Shown here piece after piece: positions 20,001 to 30,900 of a stretch of 64,000 nucleotides of DNA. The notes under the pieces are model-generated. The model saw only the letters and a program-made list of their open reading frames with translations, was not told where the DNA came from and did no database searches. Source of the DNA: Neisseria arctica (GTDB taxonomy: Bacteria > Pseudomonadota > Gammaproteobacteria > Burkholderiales > Neisseriaceae); assembly GCF_022870905.1 (NCBI RefSeq), contig NZ_CP091510.1:744001-808000 (forward strand). The letters are read 5' to 3'. Every line of letters begins with the position of its first letter. Within the stretch, counting starts at the first letter, position 1. A program made the translations under genes and the position numbers.

Positions 20001-20584
20001 GCCAAACGTTGCAAATGCTCGCGGGTATCTTTCAGACGGCCTTCTGTTTCTTTGCGCCGCTCTTTATATTTAGATACGCCTGCCGCCTCCTCTATATATG
20101 CACGTAACTCTTCGGGGCGTGCTTCGATAATCCGGGAAATCATGCCTTGTTCGATAACGGCATAACCACGCGCGCCCACACCCGTTCCCAAGAAAAGGTC
20201 GGTGATATCTCGGCGGCGGACAACTTGATTATTGATAAAGTAGGTGGATTCTCCTTGTCGGGTCAGTTGGCGTTTGATACTGACTTCAGCATATTGCCCC
20301 CATGGTCCTTGTAGAGAGTGGTCTGCATTATTGAAAACAAGCTCTACAGAAGCGCGTGGAGCGGGGCGGCGGGTCGCCGCACCATTAAAAATCACATCCT
20401 GCATGCTTTCACCGCGTAATTGCTTGGCGGAAGCCTCTCCCAGTACCCAGCGAACTGCATCGATTACGTTGGATTTTCCGCAGCCGTTTGGGCCTATTAC
20501 TGCAACGAGTTGTCCCGGTACGTGAATGGTTGTGGGATCGGTAAAAGATTTAAACCCTGCAAGTTTAATATGGGTAAGGCGCAT
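17093..20584 (-). CDS. smc: chromosome segregation protein SMC
   Basis: SMC is the structural ATPase of condensin, which compacts and aligns chromosome arms. The N-terminal head has Walker A GPNGCGKSN (about 32-40). Long Gln/Glu/Ala-rich coiled coils run from about 170 to 500 and 660 to 980 around a hinge near 500-660. The C-terminal head carries the signature LLSGGEKALTAMSLVFA and Walker B FCLLDEVDAPLDD. The length (1163 aa) is normal. Three DUS cores fall inside the coding region (about 18334, 19159 and 20032). The ScpA and ScpB genes are not in the window. Confidence 0.96.
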   Translation of the reverse strand: MRLTHIKLAGFKSFTDPTTIHVPGQLVAVIGPNGCGKSNVIDAVRWVLGEASAKQLRGESMQDVIFNGAATRRPAPRASVELVFNNADHSLQGPWGQYAEVSIKRQLTRQGESTYFINNQVVRRRDITDLFLGTGVGARGYAVIEQGMISRIIEARPEELRAYIEEAAGVSKYKERRKETEGRLKDTREHLQRLADLQNELARQVEKLEKQAETAQRYKTLTQQLSKQQDLLDYLQWQQALANADKATAQHRQFQQQQDEMAAQIQALTEQIHALQATEQAQQIQVQDISNRRSVLREQIARLEEQIRHQQTLHQRIERDKAAAQAQLQRIHQQQQEIHAEIEEHDIQIENKQVELAELAMQVAEHEERLPELEEAQSNLNNAFQAQQDEYNRIKRELALKQQQLTHAQATVKQHAQRRQRLDEENKALNLPAGADTEAAQEQAALLQSQQEHYEEQLLAAETQLETLQNDFQTASANHQTIQQQHITLTAQQQALTQLLAQDNANSDFWQHTDAVEMPQLWQHIQAPAQWQHALSAFLAERLHARAVPVTFHPPTPLPNGRAAWIDNKLSGGLKKSLPAQALLNQIHAQGAFQAALHHWLDGVLCAPDLDYALAHQGDLQGKQLWLTPEGHQVDRAGVLLYAEAGQENLISRKARLDELNTELATLTPKLAAAEQQRNQSHSALLAAEQHYKNLQQQQKQHNQQYQAAQTRAAELLARTNQGQIRREHITRELLQLEEEQLILEQTSDGLEDDIATLTEACSELETQQQTTSGSRQQQQNQLKQAQLALLEANRRYGLVEVAVHKLQQQKQSREQQLAQLEQQTLDWQERQSELALAYEAEQQNDEQHIKLQSLGEEVQTLDEAYLGIQDQLSATQKQGRQQYTQQQALSAKLPQLQAATQTALLQQQEALLNAKRFHENLAVRNADLSELENLADASGNLNALSEDIGNLAQKIQALGAVNLAALEELEEARERDGYYRSQSEDVQSAIDLLEEAISQIDNETKARFKETFDAVNEKVQTFFPTLFGGGEAKLHMIGDDLLSAGVSIMARPPGKKNSTIHLLSGGEKALTAMSLVFALFSLNPAPFCLLDEVDAPLDDANTGRFCNLVKEMSAQTQFLYISHNRLTMEMAEQLIGVTMQEKGVSRIVAVDIQQALSMAEPA

Positions 20585-20729
20585 GTCGGTGAAGTTTGCT
20601 TTGAAAAAAGACTGCTATTTTAGCTGAAAATTATTATTAAGTGATGGATTTTTCGGATAGAAAATACTTAGATATATAGTGCAAGACGGGTTTAAATTTC
20701 AAGTGAAATATTTGATCGGTCGCCGGATA

Positions 20730-20747
20730 AATTTGAATATTCAAATT
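20730..20747. promoter_or_regulatory. 18-bp perfect palindrome, candidate operator
   Basis: AATTTGAATATTCAAATT is identical to its reverse complement. It stands about 290 bases upstream of the OmpA-lipoprotein gene and 145 bases upstream of smc. A dimeric regulator site is possible; no regulator is known. Confidence 0.4.
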
Positions 20748-20917
20748 ATATCCTAGGCTGCCTACTCTAAATTACTTGTGTGAAGCGGATTGTTGCAGAA
20801 AAGTAACGGGTGAAACTACCACTTGTCAGGTTAACTAACCGTATAGGTATGCTAAAGAAATGCGAGATAAAATGCCTTTATCATCTTAAACATAGTAAAG
20901 GGGTTATTATCTATTGT

Positions 20918-20950
20918 CTGCCGATTTGCTGGGGATTTTGTTTCGGCAGA
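20918..20950 (+). promoter_or_regulatory. Leader hairpin upstream of the OmpA-lipoprotein gene
   Basis: TCTGCCGA and TCGGCAGA can form an 8-bp stem around a 17-base loop in what is probably the 5' leader. No T tract follows, so it is not an obvious terminator. Its role is unknown. Confidence 0.35.
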
Positions 20951-21039
20951 TATATCGGGGATGTTTCTGTCTTAAGTTAACCTCTTAAAATTAAAACAAT
21001 TTATTAAAATTTATATTCAAATAAAATTAGGAGCCTGTC

Positions 21040-21942
21040 ATGATGTTTTCTCGTCGCCATTTAGTTTGGGTTTTGTTGCCGTTTTTCGCTACAGGTTGCG
21101 TCACTCACTCTAAAGTGACTTGGGTTGATACTAAAGACATTGTATACAGCACTTCAGTTCCAGAGGGGCGCTCTTCAGTAGTGTTTTACCGATCTAGTGA
21201 CGCAATTGACGGACCAACGGTAAATATTTATGTAAATGGTGAATATCTAGGTTCGCTGCAGCCCAATGCATACCGTCAGGAAACAGTATGTGCGCAAAAT
21301 CAACGTTTCCATGCGGATTTTACAAATCAAGATCGCGCATATCGTAAAAAGGCCGACTTAGGGGATTACTATAATCTTCCTGAGGCGGCTGTATCTTTCT
21401 TTAAAATTACCAACAATAATGGACAACCGGCTTTGGAACCCGTAACTCCGGAGCAGGCTGAGGCTGATTTAAAAGGTGTTCAGCAGCAAAACCATACTTT
21501 GTCACGCGTATCAAAAGCCAGCCAATGTGCCGAAGTATTGAAAAAATACAGCTTGCAGGCTTCGGCTTTATTTAAATTTGATCGTTCCGAATATAAAGAT
21601 ATGTTGCCTCAGGGTAAACGTGAGGTAGCTGCAGTTTCTGATGATATCAAGCAAAATCTCAATCGGGTCAGCAGCATTTCCGTAATCGGTCATACCGATC
21701 CGGAAGGTAGTGATATTTATAACAATAAATTGTCGACTGCTCGTGCTGCTACTGTGAAAAAAGCGTTGATGGAAAGTGGCCTCCAAGGTGGAATGATTGT
21801 TGCCGAGGGACGCGGTAAAAAAGAGTTGTTGGTAACTAACTGCCGTGCTCAACATCCGAAAAATGCCAAAGCTCGCCAAGAGTGTGATCAGCCTAATCGT
21901 AGGGTAGAGATTCTGCTTCATGGTGAAAAAGCTGCAAAATAA
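21040..21942 (+). CDS. OmpA-family lipoprotein preceding the giant adhesin
   Basis: This is a predicted lipoprotein of 300 aa. The signal peptide ends in ATGC (Cys20). A domain of about 130 residues that I do not recognise follows, and then an OmpA-like peptidoglycan-binding domain (about 175-296) with ISVIGHTDPEGSDIYN and a C-terminal CDQPNRRVEILL. It probably anchors in the outer membrane and contacts peptidoglycan. AGGAG is five bases upstream. The stop is 55 bases before the adhesin ATG with no terminator between, so the two are likely co-transcribed and may work together in surface display. That partnership is inferred. Confidence 0.85.
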   Translation: MMFSRRHLVWVLLPFFATGCVTHSKVTWVDTKDIVYSTSVPEGRSSVVFYRSSDAIDGPTVNIYVNGEYLGSLQPNAYRQETVCAQNQRFHADFTNQDRAYRKKADLGDYYNLPEAAVSFFKITNNNGQPALEPVTPEQAEADLKGVQQQNHTLSRVSKASQCAEVLKKYSLQASALFKFDRSEYKDMLPQGKREVAAVSDDIKQNLNRVSSISVIGHTDPEGSDIYNNKLSTARAATVKKALMESGLQGGMIVAEGRGKKELLVTNCRAQHPKNAKARQECDQPNRRVEILLHGEKAAK

Positions 21943-21997
21943 ATTAGTAAAAATAAATACATATATCAAATAAAATAGAAAAGATAAGGTGAATCAA

Positions 21998-24900
21998 ATG
22001 GCGAAAAACATTACGCTCAATATTAATAATGCTAAAGAAGTAGTGGAAAGCATCAAAATTCAGACTGCCAGTGGTGAGGCTGTCCGTATTGCGGCGCAAC
22101 CGGGTGTGAATTATCAATTTATTGATGACCTAACTCAGTTCGGCCCTGAAAATATCATGATTAAGCGTGTTGGGGACGACTTGTTTGTAGCGGTTGAAGG
22201 TACAGATATTGCTAATCCCGATTTAGTGATTGAGGGATACTACTCGGGTAAAACCAGTGCGTATAAAGATAGCTTGCTGATCGGGCAGCATGAGAACGGT
22301 AATATTTATCCCTATATCCCTGAAAGTACCCTTCCGGAGGATGCGGTAACCTTGCTGGCTGAAGAAGTGCAAGCCGGTCAAGCTTTGGGTGGAGAAGTGA
22401 TCCAAGCTTTATGGATGCCGAATCCATTATGGTTATTGGCTTTGATGCCGTTGGCCGCATTGGGAGCGCAAGGGGGTAATAATAACGATACTCCAGTTCC
22501 AGAGCTTCCTGCTCCTGAAATCACAGTTGATGCGCCAGACCTGACTAATGATAATACCCCGACTATTAGTGGTAAGACTGATGCTGAGCCGGGACAAACA
22601 GTTTCTGTATTGATTACAGACGCGGAAGGCAAGCAGCAAACAGTTACTACTACAGTTAAAGATGACGGCACCTATGAAGTGGATGTAAAAGAGCCTTTGG
22701 CTGATGGAGAATATACTGCTGAAGCAACTGTGAATAATAAGGCTGGTAAAACAGCTACTGCTACTGATCCTGGAACGGTAGATACAATGGCGCCAAGTGC
22801 TCCTGTTGTAACTATTATCGAAGATAAAAATAATGATGGCTATATCAGTTCTGATGAATTAGATGGTGATATCAATGTAACTGTAACGTTGCCACGAGAT
22901 GCCGTAGCGGGAGACACGCTGAACGTCGACACCAACGGCGACGGCAAACCCGACTTCAGCCATGTACTGACCGCAGCCGACATCGTTAAAGGCAGCGTAG
23001 ACGTACCGGGCGTTAAGAATCCCGGCGAAGGTAAGACCCTGACCGTAGAGGCCTGGGTGACCGATCCTGCCGGCAACAGCGGCGAGAAAGGCCGCGACAG
23101 CGCCGAAATCGACACCCAAGCACCGGGTGCGCCGACGGTTGAAATCAAAGACGGCGGCGACGGCTATGTGAACGGCGAAGAAGCCAAAGGCGGCGTAGAA
23201 GTATTGATCACCCCGCCGAAAGACGCGAAGCCGGGCGACGTATTGGAAGTTGACTATGACGGCGACGGCAAACCGGACTTTACCAAAGAGCTGACGCCGG
23301 AAGACATCGCGGGCGGGGTAACCGTAACCGTACCGGAAGACAAGATTCCGACGGACGGGCCGCTGGAAGTAAGCGCGACCGTAACCGACGCGGCTGGCAA
23401 TACCGGCCCCAAAGGCAGCGACAGCACCCAAGCCGATACTGCCGTACCGAACAACGGCGTAGCACCGGTAGTGGAAATCACCGAAGATGCCAACAACGAC
23501 GGCTTCATCAACCGCGAAGAGCTGGATGGTGCGGTAGACGTTAAAGTCAGCTTCGACGGAGACAAAGTATCCGTAGGCGACGTTGTGAAAGTGACTTCGG
23601 GCGGCGTTACCAAAGAAGTGATCGTTACGGCCGAAGACAAAGCCAAAGGCTACGTGACCACCGAATTCGACGCACCGGCACACGGCAGCGAAATGGTTGT
23701 GACCGCAGTGATCGCAGACAAAGCCGGCAACGTTTCCGAGGAAGGCCGCGACAGCGCCAAATTGGATCTGAGCGATTTGGTTTCAGACGGCGTCAGCATC
23801 GTGATTGACGAAGATGCCAATAACGACGGCTTCATCAGCAAAGAAGAGCTGCAAGGTACCATCGACGTTACCGTTACTCTGCCCAAACAGGCAGTGGCGG
23901 GTGATCTGCTGGTCGTGACCGCCACGGGCAATACCCCGAAAGAAATCACGCTGACCCAGGCCGATATCGATGCGGGCAAAGTCAGCACCAGCTTCACCGC
24001 ACCGGGCAACGGCACCGAGTTTGTCGCCACAGCGCAAGTGAGCGATGCCGCAGGCAATAAGAGCAATGTTGCCGAAGACAAAGCGACGTTGAAACTGGAC
24101 GAGCCTGGCGCACCGGTAGTGACCATCGTTGAAGACAAAAACAACGACGGCTACATCAACGCGGACGAATTGGACGGCGACATCAACGTATCGGTAGAGT
24201 TGCCGAAAGGAGCGGTTGCGGGTGATACCCTGACCGTCACCGACAACGCCGGTAACGAACAAAAAGTCGTACTGACGCCCGAACAAATTGCCGCAGGCAA
24301 AGTAGAAGTTACCCTGCCGGCACCGCAAGACGGCGGTAAGATCGAAGTAAGCGCGACCGTAACCGACGTAGCCGGTAACACCGGTCCGGCGGGTACCGAT
24401 TCCGCCACCGTAGACACTACCGTATACAAAGGTCTGGTGATCGAAATTACCGAAGATGCCAACAACGACGGCTACATCAACGCGGCCGAGCTGAAAGGCA
24501 ACGACATCGACGTACGCGTTACCCTGCCGGAAGGCGCGGCAGCCGGCGATACCCTGACGGTAAGCGGCAGCGGCAATACCGACAAAGTGATCACGCTGAC
24601 ACCGGAGCAAGTAAAAGCCGGTTACGTGGACGTGAAATTCAATCCGACGGGTGACAACACCGACTTCGTAGCGACCGCCTCTATCCGTGATGTGGCAGGC
24701 AACAGCGCCGGTCCGGTTAACGACAGCGCCCGTCTGCAACTGAGCGCGCCGGGCAAACCGATCGTGACCATTACCGAAGACGCGAACAACGACGGCTTCA
24801 TTAACGGTAAAGAACTGAACGGCGACATCGGCGTCAACGTAGCGCTGCCGGCGACAGCCGTAGCGGGAGACACGCTGAACGTCGACACCAACGGCGACGG

Positions 24901-27900
24901 CAAACCCGACTTCAGCCATGTACTGACCGCAGCCGACATCGTTAAAGGCAGCGTAGACGTACCGGGCGTTAAGAATCCCGGCGAAGGTAAGACCCTGACC
25001 GTAGAGGCCTGGGTGACCGATCCTGCCGGCAACAGCGGCGAGAAAGGCCGCGACAGCGCCGAGATCGACACCCAAGCACCGGGTGCGCCGACGGTTGAAA
25101 TCAAAGACGGCGGCGACGGCTATGTGAACGGCGAAGAAGCCAAAGGCGGCGTAGAAGTATTGATCACCCCGCCGAAAGACGCGAAGCCGGGCGACGTATT
25201 GGAAGTTGACTATGACGGCGACGGCAAACCGGACTTTACCAAAGAGCTGACGCCGGAAGACATCGCGGGCGGTGTTACCGTAACCGTACCGGAAGACAAG
25301 ATTCCGACGGACGGCCCGCTGGAAGTAAGCGCGACCGTAACCGACGCGGCTGGCAATACCGGCCCCAAAGGCAGCGACAGCACCCAAGCCGATACTGCCG
25401 TACCGAACAACGGCGTAGCACCGGTAGTGGAAATCACCGAAGATGCCAACAACGACGGCTTCATCAACCGCGAAGAGCTGGATGGTGCGGTAGATGTTAA
25501 AGTCAGCTTCGAAGGCGACAAAGTATCCGTAGGCGACATTGTTAAAGTGACCTCAGGCGGCGTTACCAAAGAAGTGATCGTTACCGCGGAAGACAAAGCC
25601 AAAGGCTACGTGACCACCGAATTCGACGCACCGGCACACGGCAGCGAAATGGTTGTGACCGCAGTGATTGCCGACAAAGCCGGCAACGTTTCCGAAGAAG
25701 GCCGCGACAGCGCTAAACTGGATCTGAGCGATTTGGTTTCAGACGGCGTCAGCATCGTGATTGACGAAGATGCCAATAACGACGGCTTCATCAGCAAAGA
25801 AGAGCTGCAAGGTACCATCGACGTTACCGTTACTCTGCCCAAACAGGCAGTGGCGGGTGATCTGCTGGTCGTGACCGCCACGGGCAATACCCCGAAAGAA
25901 ATCACGCTGACCCAGGCCGATATCGATGCGGGCAAAGTCAGCACCAGCTTCACCGCACCGGGCAACGGCACCGAGTTTGTCGCCACAGCGCAAGTCAGCG
26001 ATGCCGCAGGCAATAAGAGCAATGTTGCCGAAGACAAAGCGATGTTGAAACTGGACGAGCCTGGCGCACCGGTAGTCACCATCGTTGAAGACAAAAACAA
26101 CGACGGCTACATCAACGCGGACGAATTGGACGGCGACATCAACGTATCGGTAGAGTTGCCGAAAGGAGCGGTTGCGGGTGATACCCTGACCGTCACCGAC
26201 AACGCCGGTAACGAACAAAAAGTCGTACTGACGCCCGAACAAATTGCCGCAGGCAAAGTAGAAGTTACCCTGCCGGCACCGCAAGACGGCGGTAAGATCG
26301 AAGTAAGCGCGACCGTAACCGACGTAGCCGGTAACACCGGTCCGGCGGGTACCGATTCCGCCACCGTAGACACTACCGTATACAAAGGTCTGGTGATCGA
26401 AATTACCGAAGATGCCAACAACGACGGCTACATCAACGCGGCCGAGCTGAAAGGCAACGACATCGACGTACGCGTTACCCTGCCGGAAGGCGCGGCAGCC
26501 GGCGATACCCTGACGGTAAGCGGCAGCGGCAATACCGACAAAGTGATCACGCTGACACCGGAGCAAGTAAAAGCCGGTTACGTGGACGTGAAATTCAATC
26601 CGACGGGTGACAACACCGACTTCGTAGCGACCGCCTCTATCCGTGATGTGGCAGGCAACAGCGCCGGTCCGGTTAACGACAGCGCCCGTCTGCAACTGAG
26701 CGCGCCGGGCAAACCGATCGTGACCATTACCGAAGACGCGAACAACGACGGCTTCATTAACGGTAAAGAACTGAACGGCGACATCGGCGTCAACGTAGCG
26801 CTGCCGGCGACAGCCGTAGCGGGAGACACGCTGAACGTCGACACCAACGGCGACGGCACACCCGACTTCAGCCACGTACTGACGGAAGCCGACATCGTTA
26901 AAGGCAGCGTAGACGTACCGGGCGTTAAGAATCCCGGCGAAGGTAAGACCCTGACCGTAGAGGCCTGGGTGACCGATCCTGCCGGCAACAGCGGCGAGAA
27001 AGGCCGCGACAGCGCCGAGATCGACACCCAAGCACCGGGTGCGCCGACGGTTGAAATCAAAGACGGCGGCGACGGCTATGTGAACGGCGAAGAAGCCAAA
27101 GGCGGCGTAGAAGTATTGATCACCCCGCCGAAAGACGCGAAGCCGGGCGACGTATTGGAAGTTGACTATGACGGCGACGGCAAACCGGACTTTACCAAAG
27201 AGCTGACGCCGGAAGACATCGCGGGCGGTGTTACCGTAACCGTACCGGAAGACAAGATTCCGACGGACGGCCCGCTGGAAGTAAGCGCGACCGTAACCGA
27301 CGCGGCTGGCAATACCGGCCCCAAAGGCAGCGACAGCACCCAAGCCGATACTGCCGTACCGAACAACGGCGTAGCACCGGTAGTGGAAATCACCGAAGAT
27401 GCCAACAACGACGGCTTCATCAACCGCGAAGAGCTGGATGGTGCGGTAGACGTTAAAGTCAGCTTCGACGGAGACAAAGTATCCGTAGGCGACGTTGTGA
27501 AAGTGACTTCGGGCGGCGTTACCAAAGAAGTGATCGTTACGGCCGAAGACAAAGCCAAAGGCTACGTGACCACCGAATTCGACGCACCGGCACACGGCAG
27601 CGAAATGGTTGTGACCGCAGTGATCGCAGACAAAGCCGGCAACGTTTCCGAGGAAGGCCGCGACAGCGCCAAATTGGATCTGAGCGATTTGGTTTCAGAC
27701 GGCGTCAGCATCGTGATTGACGAAGATGCCAATAACGACGGCTTCATCAGCAAAGAAGAGCTGCAAGGTACCATCGACGTTACCGTTACTCTGCCCAAAC
27801 AGGCAGTGGCGGGTGATCTGCTGGTCGTGACCGCCACGGGCAATACCCCGAAAGAAATCACGCTGACCCAGGCCGATATCGATGCGGGCAAAGTCAGCAC

Positions 27901-30900
27901 CAGCTTCACCGCACCGGGCAACGGCACCGAGTTTGTCGCCACAGCGCAAGTCAGCGATGCCGCAGGCAATAAGAGCAATGTTGCCGAAGACAAAGCGATG
28001 TTGAAACTGGACGAGCCTGGCGCACCGGTAGTCACCATCGTTGAAGACAAAAACAACGACGGCTACATCAACGCGGACGAATTGGACGGTGACATCAACG
28101 TATCGGTAGAGTTGCCGAAAGATGCGGCGGCAGGCGATACCCTGACCGTAACCGACAACGCCGGCAACGAACAAAAAGTCGTACTGACGCCCGAACAAAT
28201 TGCGGCAGGCAAAGTAGAAGTTACCCTGCCGGCACCGCAAGACGGCGGCAAGATCGAAGTAAGCGCGACCGTAACCGACGTAGCCGGTAACACCGGTCCG
28301 GCGGGTACCGATTCCGCCACCGTAGACACTACCGTATACAAAGGTCTGGTGATCGAAATTACCGAAGATGCCAACAACGACGGCTATATCAACGCGGCCG
28401 AGCTGAAAGGCAACGACATCGACGTACGCATCACCCTGCCGGAAGGCGCGGCAGCCGGCGATACCCTGACGGTAAGCGGCAGCGGCAATACCGACAAAGT
28501 GATCACGCTGACACCGGAGCAAGTAAAAGCTGGTTACGTAGACGTGAAATTCAATCCGACGGGTGACAACACCGACTTCGTAGCGACCGCCTCTATCCGT
28601 GATGCGGCAGGCAACAGCGCCGGTCCGGTTAACGACAGCGCCCGTCTGCAACTGAGCGCGCCGGGCAAACCGATCGTGACCATTACCGAAGACGCGAACA
28701 ACGACGGCTTCATTAACGGTAAAGAACTGAACGGCGACATCGGCGTCAACGTAGCGCTGCCGGCGACAGCCGTAGCGGGAGACACGCTGAACGTCGACAC
28801 CAACGGCGACGGCACACCCGACTTCAGCCACGTACTGACGGAAGCCGACATCGTTAAAGGCAGCGTAGACGTACCGGGCGTTAAGAATCCCGGCGAAGGT
28901 AAGACCCTGACCGTAGAGGCCTGGGTGACCGATCCTGCCGGCAACAGCGGCGAGAAAGGCCGCGACAGCGCCGAAATCGACACCCAAGCACCGGGTGCGC
29001 CGACGGTTGAAATCAAAGACGGCGGCGACGGCTATGTGAACGGCGAAGAAGCCAAAGGCGGCGTAGAAGTATTGATCACCCCGCCGAAAGACGCGAAGCC
29101 GGGCGACGTATTGGAAGTTGACTATGACGGCGACGGCAAACCGGACTTTACCAAAGAGCTGACGCCGGAAGACATCGCGGGCGGGGTAACCGTAACCGTA
29201 CCGGAAGACAAGATTCCGACGGATGGCAAACTGGTGGTTGAAGCGACCGTAACCGACGCGGCCGGCAACACCGGCCCCAAAGGCAGCGACAGCACCCAAG
29301 CCGATACTGCCGTACCGAACAACGGCGTAGCACCGGTAGTGGAAATCACCGAAGATGCCAATAACGACGGCTTCATCAACCGCGAAGAGCTGGATGGTGC
29401 GGTAGACGTTAAAGTCAGCTTCGACGGAGACAAAGTATCCGTAGGCGACGTTGTGAAAGTGACTTCGGGCGGCGTTACCAAAGAAGTGATCGTTACGGCC
29501 GAAGACAAAGCCAAAGGCTACGTGACCACCGAATTCGACGCACCGGCACACGGCAGCGAAATGGTTGTGACCGCAGTGATCGCAGACAAAGCCGGCAACG
29601 TTTCCGAGGAAGGCCGCGACAGCGCCAAATTGGATCTGAGCGATTTGGTTTCAGACGGCGTCAGCATCGTGATTGACGAAGATGCCAATAACGACGGCTT
29701 CATCAGCAAAGAAGAGCTGCAAGGTACCATCGACGTTACCGTTACTCTGCCCAAACAGGCAGTGGCGGGTGATCTGCTGGTCGTGACCGCCACGGGCAAT
29801 ACCCCGAAAGAAATCACGCTGACCCAGGCCGATATCGATGCGGGCAAAGTCAGCACCAGCTTCACCGCACCGGGCAACGGCACCGAGTTTGTCGCCACAG
29901 CGCAAGTGAGCGATGCCGCAGGCAATAAGAGCAATGTTGCCGAAGACAAAGCGACGTTGAAACTGGACGAGCCTGGCGCACCGGTAGTGACCATCGTTGA
30001 AGACAAAAACAACGACGGCTACATCAACGCGGACGAATTGGACGGCGACATCAACGTATCGGTAGAGTTGCCGAAAGGAGCGGTTGCGGGTGATACCCTG
30101 ACCGTCACCGACAACGCCGGTAACGAACAAAAAGTCGTACTGACGCCCGAACAAATTGCCGCAGGCAAAGTAGAAGTTACCCTGCCGGCACCGCAAGACG
30201 GCGGTAAGATCGAAGTAAGCGCGACCGTAACCGACGTAGCCGGTAACACCGGTCCGGCGGGTACCGATTCCGCCACCGTAGACACTACCGTATACAAAGG
30301 TCTGGTGATCGAAATTACCGAAGATGCCAACAACGACGGCTACATCAACGCGGCCGAGCTGAAAGGCAACGACATCGACGTACGCGTTACCCTGCCGGAA
30401 GGCGCGGCAGCCGGCGATACCCTGACGGTAAGCGGCAGCGGCAATACCGACAAAGTGATCACGCTGACACCGGAGCAAGTAAAAGCCGGTTACGTGGACG
30501 TGAAATTCAATCCGACGGGTGACAACACCGACTTCGTAGCGACCGCCTCTATCCGTGATGTGGCAGGCAACAGCGCCGGTCCGGTTAACGACAGCGCCCG
30601 TCTGCAACTGAGCGCGCCGGGCAAACCGATCGTGACCATTACCGAAGACGCGAACAACGACGGCTTCATTAACGGTAAAGAACTGAACGGCGACATCGGC
30701 GTCAACGTAGCGCTGCCGGCGACAGCCGTAGCGGGAGACACGCTGAACGTCGACACCAACGGCGACGGCAAACCCGACTTCAGCCATGTACTGACCGCAG
30801 CCGACATCGTTAAAGGCAGCGTAGACGTACCGGGCGTTAAGAATCCCGGCGAAGGTAAGACCCTGACCGTAGAGGCCTGGGTGACCGATCCTGCCGGCAA

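Larger units (their letters stand above)
20585..21039. other. Divergent regulatory region between smc and the adhesin operon
   Basis: This 455-bp AT-rich spacer holds no gene. It includes an 18-bp perfect palindrome and, closer to the plus-strand gene, an 8-bp inverted repeat, both listed separately. It must contain the promoters for smc and for the OmpA-lipoprotein/adhesin unit. Confidence 0.55.
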
